A DNA stretch of 64,000 nucleotides from IMG/VR virus record IMGVR_UViG_3300035670_000022, positions 1 through 64,000 of that record, one strand, 5' to 3'. This document shows positions 56,589 to 64,000 of the stretch, piece by piece. The notes under the pieces were generated by a model. The model made no database searches. It had not been told where the DNA came from and saw only the letters and a list, made by a program, of their open reading frames with translations. Origin of the DNA: a virus. Every line of letters starts with the position of its first letter. Position 1 is the stretch's first letter. A program made the position numbers and the translations under genes.

Positions 56589-57318
56589 TCGCAGGATTAC
56601 TTACCGAACTAAAGAGATAGCCTATTCAGATACAGTGGGTGGGACTTACGTGTTGACCCAAGAGGATTACGCGTATTGGCTAAAAGTTGATACTTCCTTA
56701 GGGCAGATCAACCTGAGTCTCCCCTCAGATTTACAGTCCGGCTATTACAACATTGTCGAAAATGTTGGTCCTTATTATGTCATGTTTGTCACTGATGCCG
56801 GGCAGACTCTACAAGCCACTCATAACTACATAGGCGTTACAAATTGCACGGGTCACGTCTTCTATGAAGGAGACAATATGTGGCGGCTGCAGGGAGCGTT
56901 AGGAAATCTTGATAGCAGTTCTCTAACAGACGTTGTTATTCCTGTTGGGGCTAGACAGGACCGGTCAGTAATGACCTATAACCAGACCGTCGACAAAATT
57001 ATTTTATCTTCTGGTGTACCCCGGCGTTTTCACCGCTTTGAATATAATAACTACACTACAGCGAACAACGACTTCGGCTATGTCTTGTTATTTGACTCTA
57101 CGTCAGCGGGGTCAGATATCACTGTATATCTAGAAGACGGTCTTGAATTTCTGATTGACTATAATATTACCTTTCATAACCTAGGACCCCATAACGTTCT
57201 GATCACTACCAGCGGCTTAATCTTGGGAAGTTCTTCTACTACTATTCCAGTAAACGGACGGGTAGAAGCGGAGCTAGTAGACACAGGTAAATGGGTCATT
57301 TGGGGGGATCTAGTGTAA
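56569..57318 (+). CDS. Structural protein, ~249 aa
   Basis: The ATG at 56569 is preferred to a TTG at 56560. Its pattern of VENVGPYYVMFVTDAGQTLQ and LIDYNITFHNLGPHNVLITTSG resembles the 56004 protein, suggesting a related fold. The TAA at 57316 overlaps the next ATG as TAATG. Likely part of the same baseplate or fibre complex. Confidence 0.5.
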   Translation: MAFQVLDRRITYRTKEIAYSDTVGGTYVLTQEDYAYWLKVDTSLGQINLSLPSDLQSGYYNIVENVGPYYVMFVTDAGQTLQATHNYIGVTNCTGHVFYEGDNMWRLQGALGNLDSSSLTDVVIPVGARQDRSVMTYNQTVDKIILSSGVPRRFHRFEYNNYTTANNDFGYVLLFDSTSAGSDITVYLEDGLEFLIDYNITFHNLGPHNVLITTSGLILGSSSTTIPVNGRVEAELVDTGKWVIWGDLV

Positions 57319-58196
57319 TGTTCTCCTTTCCTACAGTATTTAAGCAAGGATCCGTTGGGGACCCTGAAGTTTACATCTGGTTCTATGACGGTGAAGGTGG
57401 TTGGTCCTATGGTTATACCTTTGATGGTGTTAACTACACTCCGGCCAGTGAGACCGTTCCTAAGCTGTCAGACTATAATCCTGTGCCTAAACGCCCAGTT
57501 ATAAAACCGCGTAACGTCACAGGAGGCGGAGGCGGAGGCGGAGGCGGAGGGGCGCCCACCAGCACGTTTTCTCCATCTATATCTGTTCCAGATGGGACTA
57601 TAGTTTCTTACTTTCCTCCTGTCAGCTATACCGTTACCTGTGAGGAAGTAACTGTATCCGGAGGGCAAGAAGAGACTCTATATAACTTAGACTTCATTGT
57701 CTCGATGAAAGTTATAGATCCAAACACCCCTAACTACACGAACCCAACTCTGAATGGGCAGGTCATATTAGACGCTTACTCTTCTATAAGAATGTCTTGT
57801 GCTGGACCTATTTGGGGGTACGGTGTCTTTGCAGATAACACAACGCATCCCAGTAGAGTTTATCTCTTCGCTAAACACCAAACAGGAACAACAGTGGATG
57901 AAAACGGAGTAGAGTCTCCTGTGTTGGCGGAGCAAAGAACTTACGTTACCAGCCCTTTTTTAACATCTGATCCTAGGGACGGTGTTAGTCCTGTCGCCTT
58001 TCTTTCTGGAGACTATGAGATATACGACGTTAAGGTCCTTTCTAGTTCTATAAAACGTGCCGATGGACTTGAAGATCCAGTAGGTGTAACTCTCACGGCT
58101 AAAATATGCACTCTAATTATTCGAGATCGAAGCGGTGTGCTCTTTGAAAGGCAATACTACGGTGAGCCCCGTGTAGGATTTGGCTCTTGGCTGTAA
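57318..58196 (+). CDS. Structural protein with polyglycine linker, ~292 aa
   Basis: The start at 57318 (TAATG overlap) is favoured. An N-terminal beta domain is followed by a run of ~11 Gly (about residue 70) encoded by ggaggcgga triplets at 57523-57551, then a beta-rich domain to the end. Polyglycine acts as a flexible hinge between virion domains. The triplet repeat can vary in length. Confidence 0.55.
   Translation: MFSFPTVFKQGSVGDPEVYIWFYDGEGGWSYGYTFDGVNYTPASETVPKLSDYNPVPKRPVIKPRNVTGGGGGGGGGGAPTSTFSPSISVPDGTIVSYFPPVSYTVTCEEVTVSGGQEETLYNLDFIVSMKVIDPNTPNYTNPTLNGQVILDAYSSIRMSCAGPIWGYGVFADNTTHPSRVYLFAKHQTGTTVDENGVESPVLAEQRTYVTSPFLTSDPRDGVSPVAFLSGDYEIYDVKVLSSSIKRADGLEDPVGVTLTAKICTLIIRDRSGVLFERQYYGEPRVGFGSWL
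57523..57551 (+). repeat. GGAGGC triplet tract (polyglycine linker)
   Basis: About ten GGN codons in near-perfect ggaggcgga repeats encode a polyglycine linker. It is a short microsatellite in a coding region. Confidence 0.7.
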
Positions 58197-58239
58197 GCGA
58201 TTAAGCTTGGTGTAGGTCCGGTTCAGGTTGTATTCGAAC

Positions 58240-58252
58240 AAAAAAAAAAAAA
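58240..58252 (+). repeat. A13 homopolymer before start codon
   Basis: Thirteen A's precede CA-ATG at 58255. The A-run replaces a ribosome-binding site and could modulate initiation or mutate by slippage. Confidence 0.6.
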
Positions 58253-58254
58253 CA

Positions 58255-58593
58255 ATGACTACTAAAGTTATCCAAGCGTCCTCCGGCGACTTACCCTACG
58301 GGGGTTTTATTGAGTCTATAGCTAATCGGACCTACCCACTTTTTAAACCAGATAAAACCTATATCATTAAGTCTCTACGCGTAAAAAGTGGGAGCGGCAC
58401 TTGTACATGGTCGATTCAAATTGATGACGTTGATGTAACTGGCTTAAGCGCTATTGCTGTTTCAAGTGTTGAGCAGGTATTAACTGCAACAGCAGCCAAC
58501 CTGATCTCCCCTGGACAAAGAGTCACTATTGTCTCCATCAACAACGATAAAGCAATCGATGTTGAGTTCACCATTATGTTAGAGACAGCGTGA
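58255..58593 (+). CDS. Virion-associated protein, 112 aa
   Basis: The start at 58255 is favoured over an upstream TTG in the same frame. The sequence (YIIKSLRVKSGSGTCTWSIQIDDVDVTGLSAIAVSS then NLISPGQRVTIVSIN) resembles a small beta-sandwich protein found in many T4-like cyanophage tail clusters. The next ATG overlaps its stop (GTGATG). It is probably a tail fibre or baseplate subunit. Confidence 0.55.
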   Translation: MTTKVIQASSGDLPYGGFIESIANRTYPLFKPDKTYIIKSLRVKSGSGTCTWSIQIDDVDVTGLSAIAVSSVEQVLTATAANLISPGQRVTIVSINNDKAIDVEFTIMLETA

Positions 58594-59021
58594 TGCGATG
58601 GTACTTTATCCAAAATCTGATCCAACCTGATTGGCCTTTTTACTGCCCTCAGGAAATTCCTGATTACTTAGTAGACTTTAATATAGTCTATAGTTTTACA
58701 GACACTAATTATTGTCTGCAAACACTGCCTGACTATGAGATTTCTGGTGTAGGGGTTATTCAGACTCAAACCGATACAGATTATTGTCCACAGGATACGA
58801 CTGGGTTTTTTGATATTGATTACGAACTTATAACAGAAGTGCAAGCAGATACAGACTACTGTCCACAAAACACTAATCTATTCTTTAATATAGACTTAAC
58901 TTATTGTGCTCAGGACTTAACGGTATTAAATCGGGACATCATAGGTGCGCCGCCTTACAATATGGCTAGTGAATTGGTCTATTGTCAACAAGATTTAACT
59001 GTATTAAATAGGACTCCTTAA
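58593..59021 (+). CDS. Cysteine repeat protein, 142 aa
   Basis: The ATG is at 58593 (GTGATG overlap with the previous stop). The motif YC(P/A/Q/L)Q recurs about five to six times (YCPQE-like, NYCLQ, DYCPQD, DYCPQN, TYCAQD, VYCQQD), with LTVLNR at the ends. The repeat looks like a short beta/loop unit with possible metal- or disulfide-linked cysteines. Not recognised by family; a small fibre or decoration protein is possible. Confidence 0.5.
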   Translation: MRWYFIQNLIQPDWPFYCPQEIPDYLVDFNIVYSFTDTNYCLQTLPDYEISGVGVIQTQTDTDYCPQDTTGFFDIDYELITEVQADTDYCPQNTNLFFNIDLTYCAQDLTVLNRDIIGAPPYNMASELVYCQQDLTVLNRTP

Positions 59022-59023
59022 TT

Positions 59024-59956
59024 ATGCCTTTACCTGATTATTCTCCCCGTTCCGACAGCTTTGGCAATTGGTATTTTGGTGGGTTCCAACTGGATAGTCA
59101 GGTGGAAGCTGGTTATGGGGCAAATATAAATTTAGTTGCAACCGTATCCGATTGGGAAACTTATCTGGATGCTGCTTTAGGATCAACCAATTGGACAAAT
59201 ATTGCTCCTACGACTACTACTGCTAATTGGTATTTCAGGTTTGCTAACCCGTGGGAACCATCTACTGATACAATGAGCCATCTTAATTACAGGTTTTGGC
59301 ATAGTGTCCAGTACAATAGAAACTATTTGAATACCAAACTGTCAGGAACGCCCAATGGAGGCACTTATGGAGGGTCTGGGTTTGCTCCTTATGGGACTGG
59401 CTTTTGTATATTTGCTGTGGCTAACCTGTATGGCCTGTGGATAGTCCGCGCCCAAAATTCAACCAATTTAGGACAGTTGACCTCCAGCGTAAATTCCACT
59501 TACTATGGGTGGGTAAAAGATCCTGTATTCCCCACAAATACCAGCGACAGAATTAGAAACTGCGTGACAGGGCAAGGAATTGGTAACTCAGGCGGAGTCA
59601 GCAGTTCATTTTTAAGCTGCAGCGGTGAAGGCACAGTCGCACTTACACCTGTAGTGACAAACTCAGTAATTACCTGTCAAACATCGACGCCTAACGCAAA
59701 CGTCACTGACCTTTGTGTTCTTGATCCTGCCGTTTCTTACCTAAATATAGGGTCTTTACACAACTCTCTATTCTATCCTGGCACCGGCTTAACCGTTGGG
59801 CAGATTTATCGTATCCCCCCAGCGTCAGACCCCGACGGAAATACCGAACAAAATATATGGCTTTGTGCTGGACAGGTTTATGGATGGAATGGTAGTGCGG
59901 GGACCACTAATGCTGGTTATAAGCTAATCCGTGTCTGGTCTAATAACATCACTTAG
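59024..59956 (+). CDS. Structural/adsorption protein, 310 aa
   Basis: A beta-rich protein with many Trp, Tyr and Gly residues. It starts like the next two genes in length and order but is divergent in sequence; only faint similarity to them is visible (tract ...IYRIPPASDPDG...). Located in a three-gene cassette at the end of the rightward block, likely a receptor-binding or decoration protein. Confidence 0.5.
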   Translation: MPLPDYSPRSDSFGNWYFGGFQLDSQVEAGYGANINLVATVSDWETYLDAALGSTNWTNIAPTTTTANWYFRFANPWEPSTDTMSHLNYRFWHSVQYNRNYLNTKLSGTPNGGTYGGSGFAPYGTGFCIFAVANLYGLWIVRAQNSTNLGQLTSSVNSTYYGWVKDPVFPTNTSDRIRNCVTGQGIGNSGGVSSSFLSCSGEGTVALTPVVTNSVITCQTSTPNANVTDLCVLDPAVSYLNIGSLHNSLFYPGTGLTVGQIYRIPPASDPDGNTEQNIWLCAGQVYGWNGSAGTTNAGYKLIRVWSNNIT

Positions 59957-59969
59957 GAGGTAACTAACC

Positions 59970-60893
59970 ATGACCGTGTATTCCGACGCACTCAACAATA
60001 AGTTTCTGGGTAATTGTAAGTGGGGTAATCATGATATTAATTACTCCACTGCGAACTACCCAAAATTCGTATCTGAAAGGGTTTGGTACACAGATTGGTA
60101 TCAAGATATGATAGACTTATTTTCAGCGGCGAGTTATACAAATATATCTTCTATTGTTCCTACGAGTCGAAATGGGTCTGGTGAATGGAGAGCGACACCT
60201 CCCGACGTCTCTAGCGAGTATTTTTACTACGGTCAAAGTAGTTACAATCTCACAACACTAGGTATTTCAAATAAGTTGATAAAAACTGGACATTACCATT
60301 TTTATGAGAATGGTGGCGGTTCTCCAGGTATTGACTACGCTGCTTGTATTAACAGTAAGTCTTTAGCTTTACAGACACTAACTGTTTCAGACAACAGAAG
60401 TAACACTTTAAGTGCTAGTGCCCGGTTTACTTATATGGGAAAGCTGGAAGACGTCAATAACAATTTTAATTACTATTCTGCAGGTGTTATAAATCATTGT
60501 ATTCTTATTTATCTATACATGAATAATAACCTGTCGTTTTCGTCGGCATCTCTAGTCGGCATCGACTCAAGTCGTAGTAAGCAGAGCCATTATATTGTTA
60601 GTGCCCAAAAAGAGCTACTTCAAACAGGCGATGCCATCTACCCCATAGCTTGTTCTAACGGTGCTACCCCCACAGGGCAATGGGCAACAGATATGTACGT
60701 CTTCGACAATAACCCCGACTTAGGTTATCCCTGTATCGGTCGTGTTCCTAATATGCTATTAGGGGTCGGGACGTTTACTTACCTCAAACCTGTTGAGTTG
60801 ATTACCGCACCCGATGCCGGTAGTAACCTGTGGTTGCCTGTGGGAAGCTGGGGTGGGAGTCGTACATTATTAATGCGCTGTTATTCCGAATAA
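59970..60893 (+). CDS. Paralogue 1 of tandem structural pair, 307 aa
   Basis: The leader GGAGGTAACTAACC-ATG is strong. The start MTVYSDALNNKFLGNCKWGNHDINY and the end IGRVPNMLLGVGTFTYLKPVE...LLMRCYSE are nearly shared with the next gene, while the middle (~60-230) is divergent. Conserved ends with variable centres suggest a receptor-binding or diversifying protein. Confidence 0.65.
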   Translation: MTVYSDALNNKFLGNCKWGNHDINYSTANYPKFVSERVWYTDWYQDMIDLFSAASYTNISSIVPTSRNGSGEWRATPPDVSSEYFYYGQSSYNLTTLGISNKLIKTGHYHFYENGGGSPGIDYAACINSKSLALQTLTVSDNRSNTLSASARFTYMGKLEDVNNNFNYYSAGVINHCILIYLYMNNNLSFSSASLVGIDSSRSKQSHYIVSAQKELLQTGDAIYPIACSNGATPTGQWATDMYVFDNNPDLGYPCIGRVPNMLLGVGTFTYLKPVELITAPDAGSNLWLPVGSWGGSRTLLMRCYSE

Positions 60894-60906
60894 GAGGTAA
60901 CTAACT

Positions 60907-61866
60907 ATGACCGTGTATTCCGATGCCGCTGGAAACAAATACCTGGGCGATTGCCGCTGGGGTAATCATGATATTAATTATCCGACGACTAATTGGTTGA
61001 AGTCTAGAGAATATGAAGTTGGAGATGAATTGTGGTTAACAGAGTTGACTCAATTGGTTATGGCAGCAGGATTTACCAACACAACATATACTATGCCCTA
61101 TATACATGGTAGTCCTAGTAGCTCTTCTATTACGCCTTTCTTTACCTCTACTCCTCCGTTTGTTGGAGCTACTTCTTTTACTTTAGGAAGAGGATGGGCT
61201 CAACGTGCTGTTACTTTTCAGAATAGTATTATAGGCAGTTTTCCAAACACATCACAAAATGATGCTTCGGCTTTTTTAGGGACTCATTTTTACTTTAGTG
61301 GTTGCGCTAGTGAGTATGGGCTTCATTTTATATTGCATTCAATAAATACAAATAAAACCCCTAGAACTTTAGGGATTATGACTTTTACTAAATTATTGGA
61401 TGTCAACCCTAACTTTAATTACTATAATGCCACTGTCAACAATCATATTATTTGGATAAGTTTTACGCATGGAACTACTTATGGCGGAATTTTAAGAGAT
61501 ATATCTCTTGACGTAGGAGGAGGTGGGGGTACAGGAACTCTTGGTTATTATCGTCATTACATAGTAAATACCTCAAAAAGTTTATTGCTGACGGATGCAG
61601 CCGCATACACCATTTCTTGTTCCGATGGACAAACCCCTGGCAGTCAATGGGCGACAGATATGTGGGTATATGACAACAACGTCACTTTTGGTTATCCGGT
61701 AATCGGTAGGGTTCCTAACATGCTGTTGGGAGTTGGAGACTATACCTACTTAAAGCCAGTTAAGATTCAAGGAACTGCGTTCCCAGACAACGGTAGCCCT
61801 TGGTATCTCCCGGTAGGCACCTTTAGTGGTAAAGTATTATTGATGCGCTGTTATTCTTCGATGTAG
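60907..61866 (+). CDS. Paralogue 2 of tandem structural pair, 319 aa
   Basis: It starts MTVYSDAAGNKYLGDCRWGNHDINY and ends IGRVPNMLLGVGDYTYLKPVK...LLMRCYSS, matching paralogue 1, and it shares the GAGGTAACTAAC leader. The middle differs strongly. Recent duplication followed by divergence of the core is likely. Confidence 0.65.
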   Translation: MTVYSDAAGNKYLGDCRWGNHDINYPTTNWLKSREYEVGDELWLTELTQLVMAAGFTNTTYTMPYIHGSPSSSSITPFFTSTPPFVGATSFTLGRGWAQRAVTFQNSIIGSFPNTSQNDASAFLGTHFYFSGCASEYGLHFILHSINTNKTPRTLGIMTFTKLLDVNPNFNYYNATVNNHIIWISFTHGTTYGGILRDISLDVGGGGGTGTLGYYRHYIVNTSKSLLLTDAAAYTISCSDGQTPGSQWATDMWVYDNNVTFGYPVIGRVPNMLLGVGDYTYLKPVKIQGTAFPDNGSPWYLPVGTFSGKVLLMRCYSSM

Positions 61867-61879
61867 CTGAAGCTATTGT

Positions 61880-62431
61880 TTAGCTCTTGTCATTCTTGTT
61901 AGCCCGGCAAAATAGATTCACTCTAACTGGGTCTTTTAGATACGCAGTCAAGATGGAAGACACTTCTGCGTTGATACTTTCTATGATTGACTCTAACTTT
62001 GTCTCTTGAACTTCAATGCGCGTGTTGATTTTTCCTATCTCTTCTGTAATATAATCTAGCTCCTGTTTTAGTTCTTTGTCTTCTAACTTACCCTGCTTCA
62101 GCTCGTTTACTAGGGTCTGCAGCGCGTATTGAAGTGGCTTTAGACGCTCGTCTATCATTTCTCGACGTTCTAGCTCTATCTCTCTAATTGTGTTGTTTAA
62201 TGAGTCGACGATCTCTTCTTTGAAGAGTCTTCTGCCTAGTTCTTGGTCTTTACGCACGTAGTCTTTTAAAATCCAGGCTAACGCCCCTCCTATGGGAATA
62301 CCTAAAGTGACTATAACTTCCGGCGTATTGAATCTGTTTAACCAGCTGTTCTGGCTGCTTTTAGACTCTTGAGAAAGAATAACGGTCGGGAAGATTAGCG
62401 CTAAAACAATAGACAGTAGCAGGATACGCAT
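61880..62431 (-). CDS. Exported membrane/coiled-coil protein (spanin- or holin-like?)
   Basis: From ATG 62431 (AAGGA 8 nt upstream; a TTG at 62449 is less likely) residues 1-22 form a hydrophobic signal (MRILLLSIVLALIFPTVILS). A second hydrophobic stretch follows at ~40-55 (VIVTLGIPIGGALAWIL), then a long charged coiled coil. This resembles i-spanin-like or membrane tether proteins. It is convergent with the tandem pair across a 13-bp gap. Lysis role is inference only. Confidence 0.45.
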   Translation of the reverse strand: MRILLLSIVLALIFPTVILSQESKSSQNSWLNRFNTPEVIVTLGIPIGGALAWILKDYVRKDQELGRRLFKEEIVDSLNNTIREIELERREMIDERLKPLQYALQTLVNELKQGKLEDKELKQELDYITEEIGKINTRIEVQETKLESIIESINAEVSSILTAYLKDPVRVNLFCRANKNDKS

Positions 62432-62484
62432 TGTAAGAGTCCTTAGCAAGATGTTCTTAATCCAGCTTAGGTGTTTAGCGACTA

Positions 62485-63639
62485 TTAGCTGAGAGTCAGA
62501 GTAAAGGCTCCGCTGGTGGCAAACTGCATTCTATAGATTCTGTACGTAACAGACGCCCCTAAACGTGTCTCTGTCGTCTCTGTAACCGATGCCATTACTG
62601 CGTCAATGTTGTTGACTTTGAAGGTGTTGTAGGCGCTGTAAGATGTGGGTAGAAAAATGTGTAAGTACGCGTCGTTATCCGTGATAGGTTTTGTCACTGA
62701 TGTAGGTCTATATAAACCATCTCCTATAAGAGTCAACTCAGCAACAGATGTGACAGGAGCGTCCGCCCAACCCCAAAACGCTCTATGGGCCCACTTCACA
62801 GTGTGAGTATCCCCCAGGTATTCATCCCCGTTAGTGTTTCTTACCACTGCAGACCACGTGCGGGTGGCAGGTGTCAAATAAATATTCGGCTCGGCTGTGT
62901 AGGAAGAGAGTTGATACGCAAAAGTCGTTCCTAACGTTATCTGCGAAGACACTGCTACATTGTCTTCTTCGAAGACACAATAAGATAGATTGTTTGAGAA
63001 CGTAGAGGTGAAACTTAACTCCACATCTGTGTCTACTTCTAGAGCAGCGGCGCCTACTTCTACTGTTGTCGGTAGATTCGTTATCAGCGTGACAACTGGG
63101 TTCACATACGGATAAAGCAGTTTATCTAACACTTCCGTAATCGGAATGTTGTCGAAGGTCTCCCCTGCGCTTATACCCCCTACAGGTAAAGGTACCTCGT
63201 CCGTATTATTATACGTCTCCTGGACAAGTTCGAATAAAGCAGTCCAGGTGCCACTTTGTCTGTTATTAGAGACGTATATGCCTCCCTTGCGGAGACTTAG
63301 TCCTTCAATGTTAAGAGTGAGTTCGTGCCCGTCAGGCGTGGTTAAACTCTCACTGATTCCCGTGTTGTCTTGAATGTGTATCTTGTAGTCTTTTGTCGTA
63401 AACGCTGTGGCAAACGGTACTTCTCTGTTTAGACGCGCTTTTATCTGCGTGTACAACACATCTAGCAACTCTAGAAATTCAGATACAGTCTCTACCCGTA
63501 GGTACTCCTCCGCTTCTAGGGCAGATTCGACAATATCTAACAGCAGCGTCTGCATTACGCTGGCAGTAATCAGATGTTTCTTATTGTCTAAAACCTGCCG
63601 AACGATGGTCAGCTGTAGGTCATTAAGCGGTCTAAGCAT
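62485..63639 (-). CDS. Structural/baseplate protein, 384 aa
   Basis: The N-terminal half is helical; the segment PVGGISAGETFDNIPITEVLDKLLYPYVNPVVT is typical of cyanophage virion proteins with a beta-sandwich after it. The C-terminal half is beta-rich with Ig-like alternation. It is the main gene of a short leftward group at the window end. Baseplate or fibre component is likely. Confidence 0.6.
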   Translation of the reverse strand: MLRPLNDLQLTIVRQVLDNKKHLITASVMQTLLLDIVESALEAEEYLRVETVSEFLELLDVLYTQIKARLNREVPFATAFTTKDYKIHIQDNTGISESLTTPDGHELTLNIEGLSLRKGGIYVSNNRQSGTWTALFELVQETYNNTDEVPLPVGGISAGETFDNIPITEVLDKLLYPYVNPVVTLITNLPTTVEVGAAALEVDTDVELSFTSTFSNNLSYCVFEEDNVAVSSQITLGTTFAYQLSSYTAEPNIYLTPATRTWSAVVRNTNGDEYLGDTHTVKWAHRAFWGWADAPVTSVAELTLIGDGLYRPTSVTKPITDNDAYLHIFLPTSYSAYNTFKVNNIDAVMASVTETTETRLGASVTYRIYRMQFATSGAFTLTLS

Positions 63640-63661
63640 AAGAGTAAAAGAGAGGGCTAAG

Positions 63662-64000
63662 TTAGATTCTGTGTCGTTTACGCATCAGACCTGTTAATTC
63701 TTTGTCCCATAGATACTCCAATAGACGTTTGGAGAGCTCCGGCGACAGGGGAATCTTATCTAGGCTGCGATAAGTCACAATTTCATACAGATCCTGGAAG
63801 GTATAACTGGGTGACTTATCTTCGTAAATTATCTCTTCTGTCTCCGGTAGCCCCTCAAAAGATACCTCGTCTAAGTCCTCTTTAGTGTCCTCGACGTAAC
63901 ACTCTAAATAGTCGATCGTGTCGTCGATGGTCTCTTGACTGAGATGCTCCCCATTTACAGCAACGAAAAATAGATAGTTAGCTCCCAAGGCATAGCGCGC
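63662..64000 (-). CDS. Hypothetical protein, N-terminus beyond window edge
   Basis: The frame is open to base 64000 with no stop, so the true start may lie outside. The visible part (108 residues from a TTG at 63988) is acidic with a C-terminal basic end (LMRKRHRI). It stops 22 nt before the structural gene at 62485-63639. No family recognised. Confidence 0.5.
   Translation of the reverse strand, partial: ARYALGANYLFFVAVNGEHLSQETIDDTIDYLECYVEDTKEDLDEVSFEGLPETEEIIYEDKSPSYTFQDLYEIVTYRSLDKIPLSPELSKRLLEYLWDKELTGLMRKRHRI

Noticed and set aside
63640-63660. Sequence aagagtaaaagagag near the last leftward genes
   Set aside because: It shares only the GAGTAAAAG end of the dispersed motif and lacks the AACAGAGAA part.
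1-64000. CRISPR array
   Set aside because: No regularly spaced direct repeats with unique spacers were seen; the repeats present are fibre domains, dispersed motifs and hairpins.

Overview
The window looks like part of a large tailed double-stranded DNA phage genome (Caudoviricetes, with T4-like/cyanophage-type components). No host housekeeping genes are seen. A cyanobacterial host is my best guess. It rests on a thymidylate synthase with a DUF4346-like N-terminal domain, on large virion proteins resembling those of T4-like cyanophages, on a full-length sigma-70 factor of cyanobacterial group-2 style, and on frequent starts without a clear Shine-Dalgarno. This is inference from sequence memory, not from a database search.

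Bases 1-35,780 are read almost entirely leftward (minus strand) and hold the early/middle genes. In transcription order from the right these are: a zinc-ribbon nuclease-like protein, a RecA/UvsX-like recombinase, a family A DNA polymerase split into two ORFs around a small ORF, a possible sliding clamp, a family-4-like uracil-DNA glycosylase, an SNF2-type helicase, a clamp loader, a UvsW-like helicase, a DnaG-like primase, a RuvC-fold resolvase, a RecB/Cas4-like nuclease, class I ribonucleotide reductase (the alpha subunit carries an intein directly before its active-site cysteine) and thymidylate synthase. Then come a putative attP (the 3' part of a tRNA-His gene flanked by paired repeats) with a tyrosine integrase, a ubiquitin-like cassette (Ubl, E2/PRTRC-B-like, JAMM protease, ThiF/E1), a deoxynucleotide kinase, a minimal SelO-type pseudokinase AMPylator and an rIIB-like protein.

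Bases 35,811-64,000 are mostly rightward and encode virion and adsorption proteins: a 2,296-residue fibre with a C-terminal array of Ig-like domains, a paralogue on the opposite strand ending in a tail-collar domain, a fibre with YadA-like repeats and an S74 chaperone, a train of small structural proteins and a tandem duplication. A degenerate methyltransferase-like protein and the sigma factor lie between the fibres.

The most unusual part is about 1.3-7.9 kb, where two protein-modification activities (SelO AMPylation and a complete-looking E1/E2/JAB/Ubl set) sit in one early region. Also notable are a dispersed 18-bp motif, mostly upstream of minus-strand genes, and hairpins placed repeatedly just before the start of the next gene.
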